64,000 nucleotides of DNA from Antitrichia curtipendula (GCA_951230915.1 OX579641.1:372001-436000); one strand, 5' to 3'; positions 33,232-45,881 are shown, counted from the first letter of the stretch. The notes: generated by a model not told the origin, from the letters alone. Made by a program: numbers and translations.

Positions 33232-36098
33232 CTAAGGATTTTCAGCCAAACTCTGCTTGATGATTTCAATTTGAATAGCAGGAATCTTCATTGTGCAGTC
33301 ACCGGTTTCCTTCTGGGTCCTAGACTTCCACGCTGTCAGAATAGCATCTGTGTGCTGCCAAAGTGGCGGTTCTGTTTCATCAATCCTCCAACGTAGACCT
33401 CTTTCGCTGTCCCATCCAATGTAGAAGTTTTGAATATCATCATCTATTGCTGTTGGACGGAAATATTGAATGAGCACGGAATTTGGATGTAGTGGATCTT
33501 TGTGAGGATGAGACAACGCCCTTGCAATCCACACTGGATGCAAGTCATTTTCCGCAGGAACAATCGCCACAAAATACCCTTCAAATAGATCTCGACCTAC
33601 CCTGAAGGACGGTTGTGGACGACCACTCAATGGCCCAACGTATACATCATCCTCTCCAAACTCTTCACGATCCTCGCCGTCTTCGTCTAATTCATCCACC
33701 CGAATTGCTTGAATACGACTAGTTGGCCAGAAACCATTCTTTAAAACAGTAGAATTCGGTAGTGGTTCTTGAAGTGCTACCTTCACATCACGCCAATAGT
33801 GCACTATATGCTCCAATCGTCTTCGGCATTCCCCAGTGGGGTTTTTGTTGCACAAATCGTCCCAGTATTTAATAAACCCAGATATACCCTTCAAGATGTC
33901 CCCTCCATCTTTCATTGAACTTGGCAAAACTGCCGATGGTATTCCACGGGGCCATAAACTTTCCCCCTCTGAATCTTCGTGCCATATTTTCAAACTGCAA
34001 CCTGCGCTTTTGGGCAACCAGTCGAAGTCCGTGCACTTCAATTTGTACTTCATGACGGGACAACCAGTTGAATCAAGGTAGAACTTCACTTGCTGGGGCT
34101 TCGTGTGCCCAACCATGATATCACTGCCGTCCAGAAATGACCCTTCAACAAAAGCCTTAAAATCAGGCACCTCTTCTATAAGGTGAGGGATAGTGGGAAT
34201 GGATTCCACATCCATGAACGACTTCATAAGCGCAGGAATAGTAAGGAAATTCTCCTTCTTCAACAACATGCTCCATCTTCCAAAGAGTGCATCAATGTCG
34301 TCATGAGTATGACCCACAATCATGAAGTTCACATACACTTCACGGAAAATCTTGTTTGCAACCAGTAGAGACCAGTAGCAATAAACATATCTATTCTTGT
34401 TGTCTCCAGTGGCATTGTCCATTTGCACATTCAAGATGGGCGGCAAAGGCATAGCTGGAACCAAACTCTCTGGTGGTGGGGGTAGTGAGGTTTCACAAGC
34501 CTCCGCGCCCTTCAACAGTGCCTTTGACAATGTGGACAACCCTGCCCCTACAAACAATTGCCGAGAAGAAGACTTGGGTGGCAATTCTAAATCTCGCAAC
34601 AACTTTGCCATGGAGCCAATGGTATAGTTCGAATCGTGAGAAAACATATCCAAGCCATAATGCGCATATCGAACATCACCATGACCATGCGCAATCATGC
34701 CGTCACAGAAACAGACAATTTCACAAGCCCATCAAGTTCTTTAGTCTTGTGAGAGAAGACCGGAGATGCAGTTTTGGAATGGTCCATCTTGTCATGCATG
34801 ATCGTCAAACACTCATGTGGAAAACTATGCGACTGGTAACGATTTGTATAATACAGTTCCCTGTGCGCTCGAGCAATAGCCAAGTGTCTGTCTAGCCTCC
34901 TTGCCCATTTGAGAGCGCTCTGAGATCCAGCAAAGCAACCCTTCTGGAGCTCTTTTAATTTGTCACAAATTGAACACCGAGCAAAGTTATCTCCAGGTTT
35001 TTTGACCTCGTACTCTGGAAACTTTGAGGACCTAATCTTGCTCAAGTTCGATGTCGAAACTTCAGCCAAACCAAAGGCCGCATTCACTTCGTTGATTTCC
35101 TTCATCTTCCCCTTCCATTGAAAAGTAGGGGGGAGACACATGGACACGACTTTGTCTCCTGACTTCAGAGTTCGTGTACGATGTGGCATGTGATCCGCCT
35201 CTTTCTCCAGAATGCACTTCAGCGTTGCCACAGCTTGTTGAGTATGTTTCCTTGGTTTCACCAATCCCGTATTACCGTGAGAATATGCTTCTCGATCATC
35301 CTTCCAGTATTTAAGGTAGCGGTAGAATGTGGCCTCTGGGACACCAGAAATATGCATCCATGCTCGCATGCACACACTAATGCATTCAACAGTCACCATC
35401 TTCCTCCCACGTGCATCAAAATGAACTGATCTATGTACATCAGTCTTCACATGGGACCTGAACTTAAATGAGGAGCTGTGGTACATGTGTTCACGGAATG
35501 CACGAACTTTCTCCCTAGGAAATGGTTGAACACAGTTCTTGCTGCAGCAAACTTTGCTTGAAACGGCATTGATGGACTCCTGAGTAAGCAACTTCTTGTA
35601 CTTGAGGGCCGTCACCCGAGCTGGATTTCTAAGGAGGCTTGTATAAGGCCGAGCAGATGTAATAGGTGGAGGATTCAGAAGACGAGCCCTCTGAGAATTG
35701 TAATTATTTCGGATTTCATGATCGCGCAGACTTGCCCCGGAGCAATGGACTTTGTCAATTGACCAAGCCATCAAATAGTAAATCCTCTCCTCTGGGAGAT
35801 CCACTTCTGAAAATGTCTTGGTAATGTGCACTGCTACATGCGTATCACCTAGAGGGCCATTTGCACCAAGAACAAGATCTGAATTTACGCTGTGGCAAGT
35901 ACCTTCGCCGACTAGTACATCCTCATCGTTATACAAAGTCACAGACCTTGTATTCCACAGACGACGAGGAATACCCTTGCAATCCGGAATGTCTTCAGCC
36001 GCACCTTCTGTTTCCGAGATTTCACTGTCTGAAAACTCCATGCCATCTACCTCTGAATCAGAGGAACTCATGACATTAGTCTGTAAATCAAAAGACAA
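33232..36098 (-). pseudogene. large DDE-like transposase (DUF7869-like) with one frameshift
   Basis: Two overlapping frames (36098-34695 and 34698-33232) form one ~955-residue protein. KLSVSVT at the end of the first and MIAHGHGD at the start of the second belong to one conserved block, so a single-base change at ~34,697 is likely. The N-terminus is acidic. A Cys/His-rich segment (KVCCSKNCVQPFPREK; CSICDKL) and an HTH-like SGVPEATFYRYLKYW precede the catalytic part: MHDKMDHSK, NVQMDNATGDNKNRYV and VGHTHDDIDALFGRW supply Asp/Asp/Asp-Glu candidates. The family is found in uncharacterised plant proteins. I infer transposase function. The palindromes at 36.1-36.5 kb lie directly upstream. Confidence 0.72.
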
Positions 36099-36154
36099 TG
36101 ATATATGAATATAGGCAATGAATATAGGCTACAATCATTAGTTCCATCAAACTA

Positions 36155-36504
36155 AGCTCGAATCGACCTGAAGTTATCCATATTGACCAATGCCAGATTT
36201 AAGTATTAAACTGAATACCAATCAGCTCGAATCGAGCTGAATTCCTTCCAGTGTATCAGATTCGTTAGAATGGAACTATTAGAAGCATTGATGACTTTAC
36301 TTCAAATACCATGTATCGTTCCATTTCCCTTGATGTATCCATTAGATTCAGCTCGACTCGAGCTAAATCCTGTTTTAAATTCCTTTCAAACCCCGATTAA
36401 GTAAGTTCCAGTGGTTATTAAACCGAAAATTGAGCTCGACTCGAGCTGAGTATGTAAAATCCATTAGTTCAAATCGGTAACTTCATCAGCTCGATTCGAA
36501 CTGA
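36155..36504. promoter_or_regulatory. cluster of TCAGCTCGANTCGAGCTGA palindromes upstream of the transposase
   Basis: Five copies in 350 bases: a partial one at 36155-36170, TCAGCTCGAATCGAGCTGA (36222-36240, perfect except for its central base), and near-perfect copies at 36347-36366, 36431-36449 and 36486-36504. They lie in the 5' flank of the minus-strand transposase. Four more copies lie at 44.8-47.5 kb. Confidence 0.82.
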
Positions 36505-36984
36505 TAGGTCCCGTAAATCCCGGAGGTTCAATAATCATAAAGAACTCTGATGCTCTTCCGGATTCCACGGCGAATTTTTCGGGTATTATAACTCCGCCAT
36601 GTTGCATCGTCGATCAAAGAAACTCTACTACCATATGTACAGAACCTCAGGATGATTTTCACGGATTAGCATTTCATCACAATGTATGATACCATCATCT
36701 CTACATTTACAATTTTACTCTTTCCGCGTTGAACCAGTTCATTTACCTCTCCCATTCGTCTCTAATGTAGACATATGAGGCATAATCCCACGAAAAATCA
36801 AAGAAGGAAATGGAAAGCGCTACATCCTTGATAAAACAGATTAAGATATACCGCTACATCCTTGACAAAGAAGGTAATATATACCGCAAGCAATGTCTGA
36901 CGATGAGCCCCCTGCAAGCATTTGTCGCAAAGGAAATTCTCTCAGACCTTGCACTGCTTATGTGTCACTCACTAAACTGTTCAG
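36505..36984. other. spacer without recognised gene
   Basis: A short plus-strand frame from 36810 has no recognisable domain. A tandem ccgctacatccttga repeat occurs near 36825-36865. Confidence 0.35.
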
Positions 36985-37577
36985 TAACCAGAGAGAGTTC
37001 GACATGCACCGGAGCTTGTACAGAAGTTAAGAAATGATGAAGAGAATTTCGGCATTGGGGTGACGACGTACAGTCGGCTCACTCGCAGGAACTCGTAGGC
37101 GGGAAGAGAATGGCGCCAAGGAAATTCAAATGCAACCAGAGAGAGGTCGACGTGCACCGGAGCTTGTACCGAAGTTCAGAAATGATGAAGAGAATTTCGG
37201 CATTGGGGTGACAACGTACAGTCGGCTCACTCGCAGGAACTCGTAGGCGGGAAGAGAATGGCGCCAAGGAAATTCAAATGCAACTAGAGAGAGGTCGACG
37301 TGCACCGGAGCTTGTACCGAAGTTCAGAAATGATGAAGAGAATTTCGGCATTGGGGTGACGACGTACAGTCGGCTCACTCGCGGGAACTTGTAGGCGGGA
37401 AGAGAATGGCGCCAAGGAAATTCAAATGCAACCAGAGAGAGGTCGACGTGCACCGGAGCTTGTACCGAAGTTCAGAAATGATGAAGAGAATTTCGGCATT
37501 GGGGTGACGACGTATAGTCGGCTCACTCGCGGGAACTTGTAGGCGGGAAGAGAATGGCGCCAAGGAAATTCAAATGC
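36985..37577. repeat. 148-bp satellite, four units
   Basis: Units are anchored at 36997, 37145, 37293 and 37441, exactly 148 bases apart. Each contains (g)gtcgacgtgcaccggagcttgtacc and gaatttcggcattggggtgac. Copies 2-4 are nearly identical, and the first has diverged. The minus-strand open frames across it are by-products, since the unit length is not a multiple of three. Confidence 0.92.
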
Positions 37578-37841
37578 CGATTTCGAACGCTCGTGTTTGG
37601 GTTTAGAAATAATTCCAGGAATTGTGGAGGACTTTCCAGCTGCCGCGTCAGAAAAAGGCATCCAATGCAGAAAGTAGTTTAAGATTGGTTGTGAAGTTAT
37701 GGGCCAGTGCTTTTCCCTGCTGCTTTAGAAAAATATTTTAAACATTAATCTAATATTAGTATTTGAAAAGCATGGCGCTCTGTACACCGTAGGTCTGACA
37801 TTTTAATTAAACATTTTTTTAATTGAAAAAACGTGGTTTCT

Positions 37842-37872
37842 AAACCCTAAAACCTAAAACCTAAAACCTAAA
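37842..37872. repeat. degenerate telomere-like ccctaaa tract
   Basis: One ctaaaccctaaa followed by three cctaaaa units. It resembles the plant telomere repeat CCCTAAA with a one-base variation. It is too short to call an interstitial telomere with confidence. Confidence 0.4.
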
Positions 37873-39064
37873 CATCTTGAACACTAAAATCCTGAATCCA
37901 GATCTTACAACATATAGGGGGTGGTCAACACTAAAAAGTCAAGAATGATCCAATTTACAAGATTGTTTTTAATTATTAGAAATTTGTTACGGAATTAAAA
38001 AAACTAAAAGCCGTGGTTATAAAGTTCTGCTAAACAATTTACACCAGGCCTTTTATATGTATTTAGGAAAAGTGCCAAGATGGCCATCACTTAAAATTTG
38101 GTGGACCATTTTATTTCTTTGTGCATCCATCCTTTGTACCATAAAACACTTTTCAATCAAATTCATTCACTTTGTCATCCACATTTGACAAATTTCATCC
38201 ATACATTAAATTGGATTTGAACTTTCCAAGCGAAACAAGATTTGCTTTTTTTAGGTGGAAAAAAGGGTTTCATTTTGAGAATGGTGATTTCTGGCTGCAT
38301 TTCGCCTAAAGGAGAAGGGCTAGCCTATAGCCAATGTTTATATCTTTCTCCAAAAACACTTGATATTTAGTGTAATAAAGGGCTACAAAGTTCAACTTAG
38401 AGTGCAAATTTAGATCTGCCCACAAACTCCCCTAAACTAAAACTCCTCCTACTTGACCTCTCATTGACTAAAATATAATGATTCAAAGCTTTTCAAAGTC
38501 TACATAAATTTAAAAAACCAAATTCAAATTTTGATTTCGTATAAAGGTGGTTCTTCCACATTTGCCTTTACTATCCAACCTTGCCGAAATTTACATGGCA
38601 CACACCAAACTTCTTAACCTAAATTTTTTTTAAAAACATGAGTTGCAATGGGTTTTAAATTTACTCTTCCAATACACTTTGTGCAAAAAAAGAAAAAAGA
38701 AAAAAATTCAAGTGATGTCATGTTTAACTACTTTTAGACTTTTAAGGGAATTTTGGACTTTATCGATCGTGAGATCCCCCGATGTCATAGATATCTAAAA
38801 TCTAAACTTGTTGAACATTTTTCAAACCACCTAGTCCAAAATCTATATCATTTTTAGATTCATAAAATCTATAGAAGTCAAAATCTACAATTGTCGTAGA
38901 TGTCCCTTTACCAATTTTGGACTTTGTAAAGTCCAAAAGTAGTTAAATATGGCATAGTGGATTGAGCTGACCAAATTATCGATGTTGCCAACAACTAGTG
39001 TGTGGGACTTTAAGGGCTTAGCTAAAATACTGATGTCAAGAAATGAATGCCAATTTAATCGTCC

Positions 39065-39393
39065 AACACCTTGAATCTATGACCCAAAATTTTGGGTTTG
39101 GTACGTGAACAAAATGAAATTGAATTAACTGTGTCCTGTACTTTATGGACCTCCCCGCCCGAAATTCATGGATTTAGATGCATGTCAACGTTCAAAAAAA
39201 TATATAGAAGTTGGAATACACCTCAACGTTGAAATTTTACAAGCGGCTTGATTTTGTGACCCAAATGTTTTGGTGTGGTACGCAAACAAAATGAAATTGA
39301 ATTAATCGTGTCCTGTACTTTATGGACCTCCTTGCCCGAAACTCATGGATTTGGATGCATGTCAACGTTCAAAAAAATATATAGAAGTTGGAA
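39065..39393. repeat. tandem duplication, ~177-bp period
   Basis: Two copies (39065-39212 and 39241-39393). Shared blocks include aaaatgaaattgaatta, gtcctgtactttatggacctcc and catgtcaacgttcaaaaaaa. Confidence 0.8.
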
Positions 39394-40799
39394 TTCTTAA
39401 AGAACTATTAACTGTTAACTTATGGAAATTGATGGAAAACTATGTTATACCCATCCACATGAATTATGCACCGTTTTAATTTGCTATATCAATGTCTATT
39501 ATTTGGTTCTATATAATTATACTGGGATTTTTACTATTTTAATTTAGAGGGGCTTCATAAAATAGCCATTGATTCACTTGCATTGTTGATATTTTCACTT
39601 GAAAAGAATGGTTCAAAAATTTGCCCCTTTTTTTTTTTTTTAATTAGATGCAAGAATTATGATATTGACATATGTCCATTTTGGCTTATTTCTGTGCACG
39701 TGAATTCAAGAGAATTGGGATTTAACCCTGCACTATATTTTATGGCTACCAGTATCAAATGTCATGGATGCCTATACGTGAATGATTAAAATGAAATTAA
39801 AGCTATAAGTACGCATCGAATTTAAGTACCGCAAGGAAAATCACTTCATAACCATTTGATATCCATCTACTAACCACGTATAATAATTAATAAAACTTTA
39901 TGGACAAATTCTTTTGGTCTGTTTGCGTAATTAAATGTGATATAAGAATAGAAAATGAAAATGCTCTTGAATTTCATATCTTCAGATCATGTAGAACTTT
40001 TATATACTTCACACAGAAAAATACATTCAATAAGTTTGAATCCAAAAGTCCGCGTAAATTCATAGCTCATAGACAAAGAATTGATTTTTTTGGGATGTTT
40101 TAAATTAAGGAACTATAAAGTTGTTTTCATGTATTTATGAATTCTAGCTCTTTATAGTATTTACAACTTGTGGGGATTCTCTTGGCGTGCATTTTATTTG
40201 GAATTCTATGACTTTTGCCCAATTGAACATTTCATATACAGCTTATTAACATATGACTTTTTATTCTTTATTTTTATATGAAGTTCAAAAATAATTGGAT
40301 TAATGTTAGTATGAATTCCTATTCATTGTAATTAGGGCGATTGGTGTTCTAATTTGAAGATTCATACACATATTCAATTGGTAATGTCACATTTGCACAT
40401 ATCAAATAGTTTTCATTTACAATCTGGCGATTTCATCCAAATTTTTTTTAAATTTGAACTTATCAAATTACATCCTAAGTCTATGAGGCATATTTTGGCC
40501 GTTTTTAGCCAAATAATTTTTTTGTGCAATGCAAAGCTAAAAGAAAAAGCCATCTCTATGGATAGGCAATGTCACATGAATACATATCATCCTATGTATT
40601 TGTGGCATTTTCAAGGCGTTTGTTATCTGAGTGTTTTTTTGGATGTAAATAGGCATCTTAAGTCTTTGAGGCATTTCTGGGGCGTTTTTTAGCCTATTAA
40701 TCTTTATGGTGCAACTGGGCACTTTAAAGCCACAAAAAGAAAGCCCTTTTCATGGATAGATAATGTCAAATTAGCACATATCACATTTTTTTAATTTAA

Positions 40800-40950
40800 A
40801 TTCTGGCGATTTCATCCAACATCTTATTAGATTTGAACTATTCTTGGTGATTTCATCCAAGATCTTATTAAATTTGAACTTTTCCTAGTGATTTCATCCA
40901 AGGTCTTATTGAATTTGAATTTACCTTGGCGATTCCATCTAAATTTAAAG
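40800..40950. repeat. 41-bp tandem repeat, four units
   Basis: gatt(t)catcca starts at 40808, 40849, 40890 and 40931, a constant 41-base step. Each unit continues with (a)tcttatt(a/g)aatttgaa. A single related unit lies near 40428. Confidence 0.82.
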
Positions 40951-41238
40951 TTTTTTTTTGAGCAAGTTTGCACTACGGAGTCCCCCCAAAAGTCCCCCTT
41001 CCAAGCCTTTAATACCTGAGCTCCTTCGGATACCGAATCTGATCATACCAGGGTTGAATTTTGACATAATACCTGGGTGGCCCATTAGTTCATCCGGGTA
41101 CCTCTGTCGTAGCACAGGATAAGCAATTCCCATGTTATACTCTCAAAAACCACTCTAAAGCATAACAAAGTGACTCTAAAGATCGAACCCACGAGATTCT
41201 GTGAAGTATCTAGCCTTATTAACGAACTAAGCCAAGTC
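40951..41238 (-). mobile_element. probable tRNA-derived SINE
   Basis: Read on the minus strand, a tRNA-like head begins near 41238. It has an A-box-like CTTAGTTCGTTAATAAGG, a B-box-like GTGGGTTCGATC at tRNA spacing, and a partly pairing acceptor stem (GACT/AGTC). A ~200-base unrelated body follows, ending in nine A residues (plus-strand T run at 40951-40959). Head, body and A tail are the layout of a SINE. I did not find a clean target-site duplication, and it abuts or truncates element D. Confidence 0.55.
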
Positions 41239-42288
41239 AGTAGTAATATCCATCTTTTCCGGTCCTCTTCCTATGACCGGAACCAAAAACACCCAGAAAA
41301 CAAAGGACCGGATTCTCTCTATCTTCCGATTCCAGCTAGTCTTCCGGTTATCGAATCCAACACAACCCAAGGACCCTATCTCTTCCGGTCCGGGTATCCG
41401 TCTAGGCCAATCCGCTCTAGACAACTCACAACCATTTCCTCTCCTATCCGGTTTGGTTTTACCTCTGTTTAGCCATCAGAGGGTTCGCCGCTTGCTTTTG
41501 AGAGTGGTAGGCCCACCACACCTTCCGTGACTTATAGTGGCTGAAGACCCACTTTCCTAATCTCTTCCTTCCTAGGCTAGTACGGATCCGGTTTGGTCCT
41601 TCACAGCAATCCAGATTGCAATCCGGTCCACTGGTCACACAAAGACCCCCCGTACGATCCTCTCAATACTACAACAACCCTGATGTCATCCTATTCCGTG
41701 CGAAGCTAAGGCGGTTACAAGTGCACCCGTCCATTCCAACGTCAACTAGAATTCTTCCGTTTACCACTAAGATGGCGAGACCTCACAGGAGATCGGACAC
41801 TCAACCGGATTTCTCACCCAGGAGTTCTAGCGCGACTAAGGACTCCCTCCCTATCCGCCTAGCCTAACAACGGCTTTCTCACCCGGAATCTCAAACTCTA
41901 GACGCGCTGAGGCACTGAAGTTCACTCCCAACTCTATCCTATCCACTCACATGCACTTAGAACCAAGAAAACACCAAGGGGAGAAATCCCATCGCATCCG
42001 CTCGCGCCTTCCGAACTCCCTCACGCACAATCCTGCCAAGACATGGGAGATCGTACAACAAAGAAGCACAAGGAGAAAACACAAAGAAAGATGCAGAGGG
42101 AAAGACTCCCAGTCCTCAGCACAAGGACTGAATTATATACACTTTGAGAACTTCCAAAAATAACAAAAGGCAAAAAGAGCCGTTTAAAAGTCAACCTAAA
42201 TCCGGATCCTCACTTCCGGTCCTCCTAATACTACCGGATCGGATTACTTAATCTGGATCCGTTCCTATCCTATCCTTCCTAACTTATT

Positions 42289-43538
42289 CTACATCGCTAT
42301 CCCGCGCCCCAACGAAGGACTCTTGGGCTCCGCCTCCAATTGCTCAAAGACTTCTTCTAAGTTCTTGTTCCGCTCTCCGGCCATCGGATTTGGCATGTCA
42401 GAACCGGGAGAGTCTTCGATGTTGATCGGCGCGGTCTGGGAAGGCTGACTCGGCTTTGACTGCGGAGTCTGGTCCCTTCCTTCCCTTGGGTCTGGCACTT
42501 CCGGAAACGATTCCGGCATGGAGATGTCCGATAGGTGGACCCTCATCGATCCGGTCAGCTTCTGTGTACACTCCTCCATCCGGTCCGCCGCTCCTCGTGC
42601 TAAGACCAAATTCTTCTCCACCTGCTCGGAGAAGTCAGTCAGAATCCGGACTATCCGGATACCGGATAGTTTCTTCTCCTTCAAGACCTTCTCGTCGAAG
42701 AGTCTGGCCCTGACTGCCACGCTTCCGGTCTCTCCGAAAGTCGCCTTTACCGATTCCGCCACCTTTTGCGTCTCGTCCGCCATTATCCGGGTGGCGGCCA
42801 TATCTTCCTTGAAGGTGGCCACTTCCGCCTTCAACATATTGACCTCCTCTTGAAGTCGATGGATCTCTGCTTCTTGCTTCCGGATCTCGACCGGATTGGT
42901 GATGCACTCCGCTACCTTCCCTGGCAACTTGCTATCCGGTGTTGCCTGCACCAACTCTCCGATCTGGATTAGGGTGATTTTCTTCGCCTCCCAGTCCAGG
43001 CGNNNNNNNNNNNNNNNNNNNNNNNNNNNNNNNNNNNNNNNNNNNNNNNNNNNNNNNNNNNNNNNNNNNNNNNNNNNNNNNNNNNNNNNNNNNNNNNNNN
43101 NNNNNNNNNNNNNNNNNNNNNNNNNNNNNNNNNNNNNNNNNNNNNNNNNNNNNNNNNNNNNNNNNNNNNNNNNNNNNNNNNNNNNNNNNNNNNNNNNNNN
43201 NNGACGTACTCGTCCTTCCGGTTTGCCATCCCGTGGCCTCCTGCCCGGAACTTATAAACCTCCCTCCAGATCTCTTCCGTCCATTGATGTGGAACACAGC
43301 GGATCGTGTTGTCGAACTGGTTCGTCCACTTCCTCTGGATCTCCTTCACCATCCGCTCGTCCTTAAAACCCAAGGGTTTGTCGAGCAAACCCTGGCACCC
43401 CATCCGGTTGATATCCAACCGGAGCATCTCCATCTCCTCCTCTGTCGAAGGGAGAACCGGAACGACCTTCCGGAGTTTGACCGGAGCCGACAACGTGGAT
43501 GGGCCTGGTCTGTTCCGCCTAAGCTGCGGCATGGACAC
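42289..43538 (-). CDS. element D Gag/plant-mobile-like ORF, with assembly gap
   Basis: It starts MSMPQLRRN at 43538. The N-terminal part has WTEEIWREVYKF, equivalent to WNEDVWAEVYGF in element A. After the gap the protein continues with a coiled coil (residues from QEAEIHRLQEEVNMLKAEV), a block SGIRIVRILTDF matching the A/C region around the MULE insertion point, and an acidic/Pro-rich tail to 42289. Whether the frame is open through the gap cannot be judged. The central helical domain seen in A and C must lie in the missing bases. Confidence 0.6.
43003..43202. other. assembly gap of 200 N
   Basis: Exactly 200 unknown bases, probably a fixed-size scaffold gap and not a measured length. It falls within the element D ORF. 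Confidence 0.98.
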
Positions 43539-44117
43539 AGACTAGATCTAAGATAGTCCTTTCCGATTCTACCTCACACAGTCCTAGCCGCACGTCCCGT
43601 TCTCACGTTCTCTCTCCGATCTCAATCGGAATCCTGCACAGCGATCGATAGGCAACCGGAAACCTACCCTGCAACACACCTCTAACACTCGCACACTCAC
43701 GCACACACGTGAACACTCACACAGCGCCGAAACACGAGGAGCGCGACAAAACACTCTCACCAAACGGAGTTTGGAAAAAAGAGTGCGACTGAGGAGGTGC
43801 TGGCCTTTTATAGTCTCTCCTGACCTAAAAGCCGTCATGATGACGTTTACCGGTCCGGTCCCACCAATCCGGTCTAACCCTAATCCGGTTCTATACCCCC
43901 AATCCGGTCTACTACTACTTCCGGCCAAGGATCCGATTCCAATCCGGTTCCTGGGTGTCTCCAATAGGATTGGATTCGTTCGAACTACTCCACTATTTCA
44001 ATGTCTTTCCTAATTTTCCGTCCTCTGCTGTTTCTAGACAAAACCTACATACTAATCGATAGTTTCCGTTCCGTTTTCTAGATAAACAATTGAAAACCAA
44101 AAATTTGGACTGCGACA

Positions 44118-45858
44118 AGTGGATAGTCCGGCAGATTTACATCTAGGTGTCATTGACTTCCGCTTCATTCCAGGGGTGCTCAACAAGAAGTCAGGGACAA
44201 TCACAATACCATACTTCAACACCGTCATGCAATCTCTGAGAAAGAAACGACAACCTATGCTCGAGGAAGTCCCAACGTGGCTACTCATCTGCGCAGATCT
44301 AGTGGAGCAGACGCAAGCGCTAGCGTTCGTGCAAAGCCACGATGTCCTAAATACGTACAAGTGCCACTTCGCGGACTATATACCTGGCCAGTACGAGCGT
44401 ATGGGAGACATGGCCTCCGTGAAGGCCAAGTCACATTCTAAAGTGCTGCTGACGTTTCTTACTAGTCCGGCATGCCCAATTACTGGAGGCGTCCCGGATG
44501 TGTTCAAGGCTCCGGAGACACCAACTTTCACGAAGCCTAGAGCATACAATGAGTTGGAATTTTGTCTTTATAATACAGAGCTTCGCATGGAGTTCTATCT
44601 CTGGATCGTGAAGAAGTTTTGCATTCCTGGCACAAGTGTCTTCTCAGTTTTTGCGGGTGGAAAACTGACTTGTGCTGTAGTGGTACACTACCTTTATTTG
44701 GCTTATATGGAATTGTGATTTCATTATTTATATAGTCACATAGTGCGTGAGCTCTTGCTAAGTGCCGTCTTAACTGGGTGTTGGGTCAGTTCGATTCGAG
44801 CTAAAATAGCTACGGTATCAGCTCGTCTGGAGTTGGTGATTTTGTGTCACATGTATACTCATGTTTTCCGCACTTTCTGTTTGCTACAGATGAGTTCTGT
44901 TAATGTGTGGGCTGCCGGTGTTACTTGCGACTCCAACTTCTGGAACGATATTGCCTTCCTTGCCATGAAACTTGATAGGGAGGATTTTATCGCAACTGGG
45001 TACAAGGTAGTAGAGTCACAAGGAGCGAAAACTCCAGTCTCTAAGTCTCGGCCATCGACGTCGCGGAAACGGAAGGCATCACCCTGGGATTCTCCTTCAG
45101 TTGGCTCCACTCCACCACCCAAACCTGAAGTCCTGTCTGATTCCGATGACGACGAAGGGGATTACTACGACGACGCAATACTCGACGACGCGTTGCTAGA
45201 GCAGCAGACTCAGCAGCTGACTACAACGCCTATTCAACCCACCCCAATCGATCATCGTGGGTCGTCGGCATCGAGTGTACAGGAAGGGCAACCGTCTAGC
45301 TCTCCTTCTTCCTTGATGATACCGAGGCAAAGGAAGATGTCCAGGCGCGACAAATATATGGAAAGCAGGCTAGCGGCAATTGAGCAGAAACAGATCAATG
45401 ACCAGACGGTCAATGCTGCAATGCAGGCTCAGACAAAGAAGAGACTGGATAGCATTCAATCCTTCATATTGGAGGACTCAACCCAGTCGAATGATAAGCT
45501 GGACTCCATCATTAATTTCCTGAGAGGGGCCAGACCCGTGTCGACATTGGAGCCCCCGACTGAGAGACCCCAATTGCTCCTTGAAGGCCTGACATCAGCT
45601 TCACAGAATGTGCTCCCACTTGGTCTTATAGGTGTGGCTGAATCGGCAGTGCCAGCTCCTCCACCGCGGGTCCATCTAGGAACCCCACCTCCTCCTCGTT
45701 CAGAAGATGACGCGCAGGTGGCCCCGGTCAATGCCGCAGTCACTATTCCTGAGGAAGAAGATAATCAGCATCAACATCTCAGCGAACAACCACTCGTTGA
45801 GGGACCAGCGACACGCGAGTTGCCTAACAAGGACGCAGGCGCAAGTGCTCCTCAATGA
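44118..45858 (+). pseudogene. C-terminal fragment of a second DNA-methyltransferase-like gene
   Basis: Exon 44118-44682 ends at a GT donor and exon 44890-45858 follows an AG acceptor, both in phase 0. The first encodes a helical region, then ITGGVPDVFKAPETPTF and CIPGTSVFSVFAGGKLTCAV. The latter has the F-x-G-G of AdoMet motif I and is laid out like ILDAFASLG in the MULE gene. The second supplies a strand-2-like AAGVTCDSN, a Ser/Pro/Asp-rich linker, a coiled coil (RDKYMESRLAAIEQKQ) and a Pro-rich tail. The 5' part, where motif IV and any ParB-like domain would be, is absent because element D adjoins it. Methyltransferase identity rests on fold logic and is moderately sure. Confidence 0.55.
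44786..44804. promoter_or_regulatory. TCAGCTCGANTCGAGCTGA-like palindrome in an intron
   Basis: TCAGTTCGATTCGAGCTAA lies in the intron between the two methyltransferase-like exons. It belongs to the same motif family as 36155-36504. Confidence 0.7.
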
Positions 45859-45881
45859 TCACTCGATGTCACTTGTACAGA

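Larger units (their letters stand above)
37578..40807. other. long AT-rich intergenic DNA
   Basis: No supported gene. It contains a degenerate telomere-like tract, a tandem duplication and several short AT-rich frames with no domain. Confidence 0.5.
41239..44117 (-). mobile_element. element D: diverged relative of elements A-C
   Basis: It is CCGG-rich like A-C. It has a right end ...GGACTGCGACA resembling their ...GACA ends, a TATA-like cttttatag at 43805-43813, and a minus-strand ORF of the same family. A cctc(t)gttt...tcagagggt stretch near 41460 matches the position-equivalent stretch in element A (4440-4470). The left end is unresolved next to the SINE, and I found no target-site duplication. 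The right end lies against the coding sequence of a methyltransferase fragment, whose 5' part is missing. Confidence 0.65.

Noticed and set aside
37079..37661. Minus-strand frames with repeated MAPFSSRL...
   Set aside because: They arise from the 148-bp satellite. The unit is not a multiple of three, so no continuous repeat protein can be encoded.
37842..37872. Interstitial telomere array
   Set aside because: Only about four degenerate units, not the regular CCCTAAA heptamer; kept only as a low-confidence repeat.
44118..44122. AGTGG as target-site duplication of element D
   Set aside because: No matching AGTGG could be placed next to a plausible left end near 40.95-41.24 kb.
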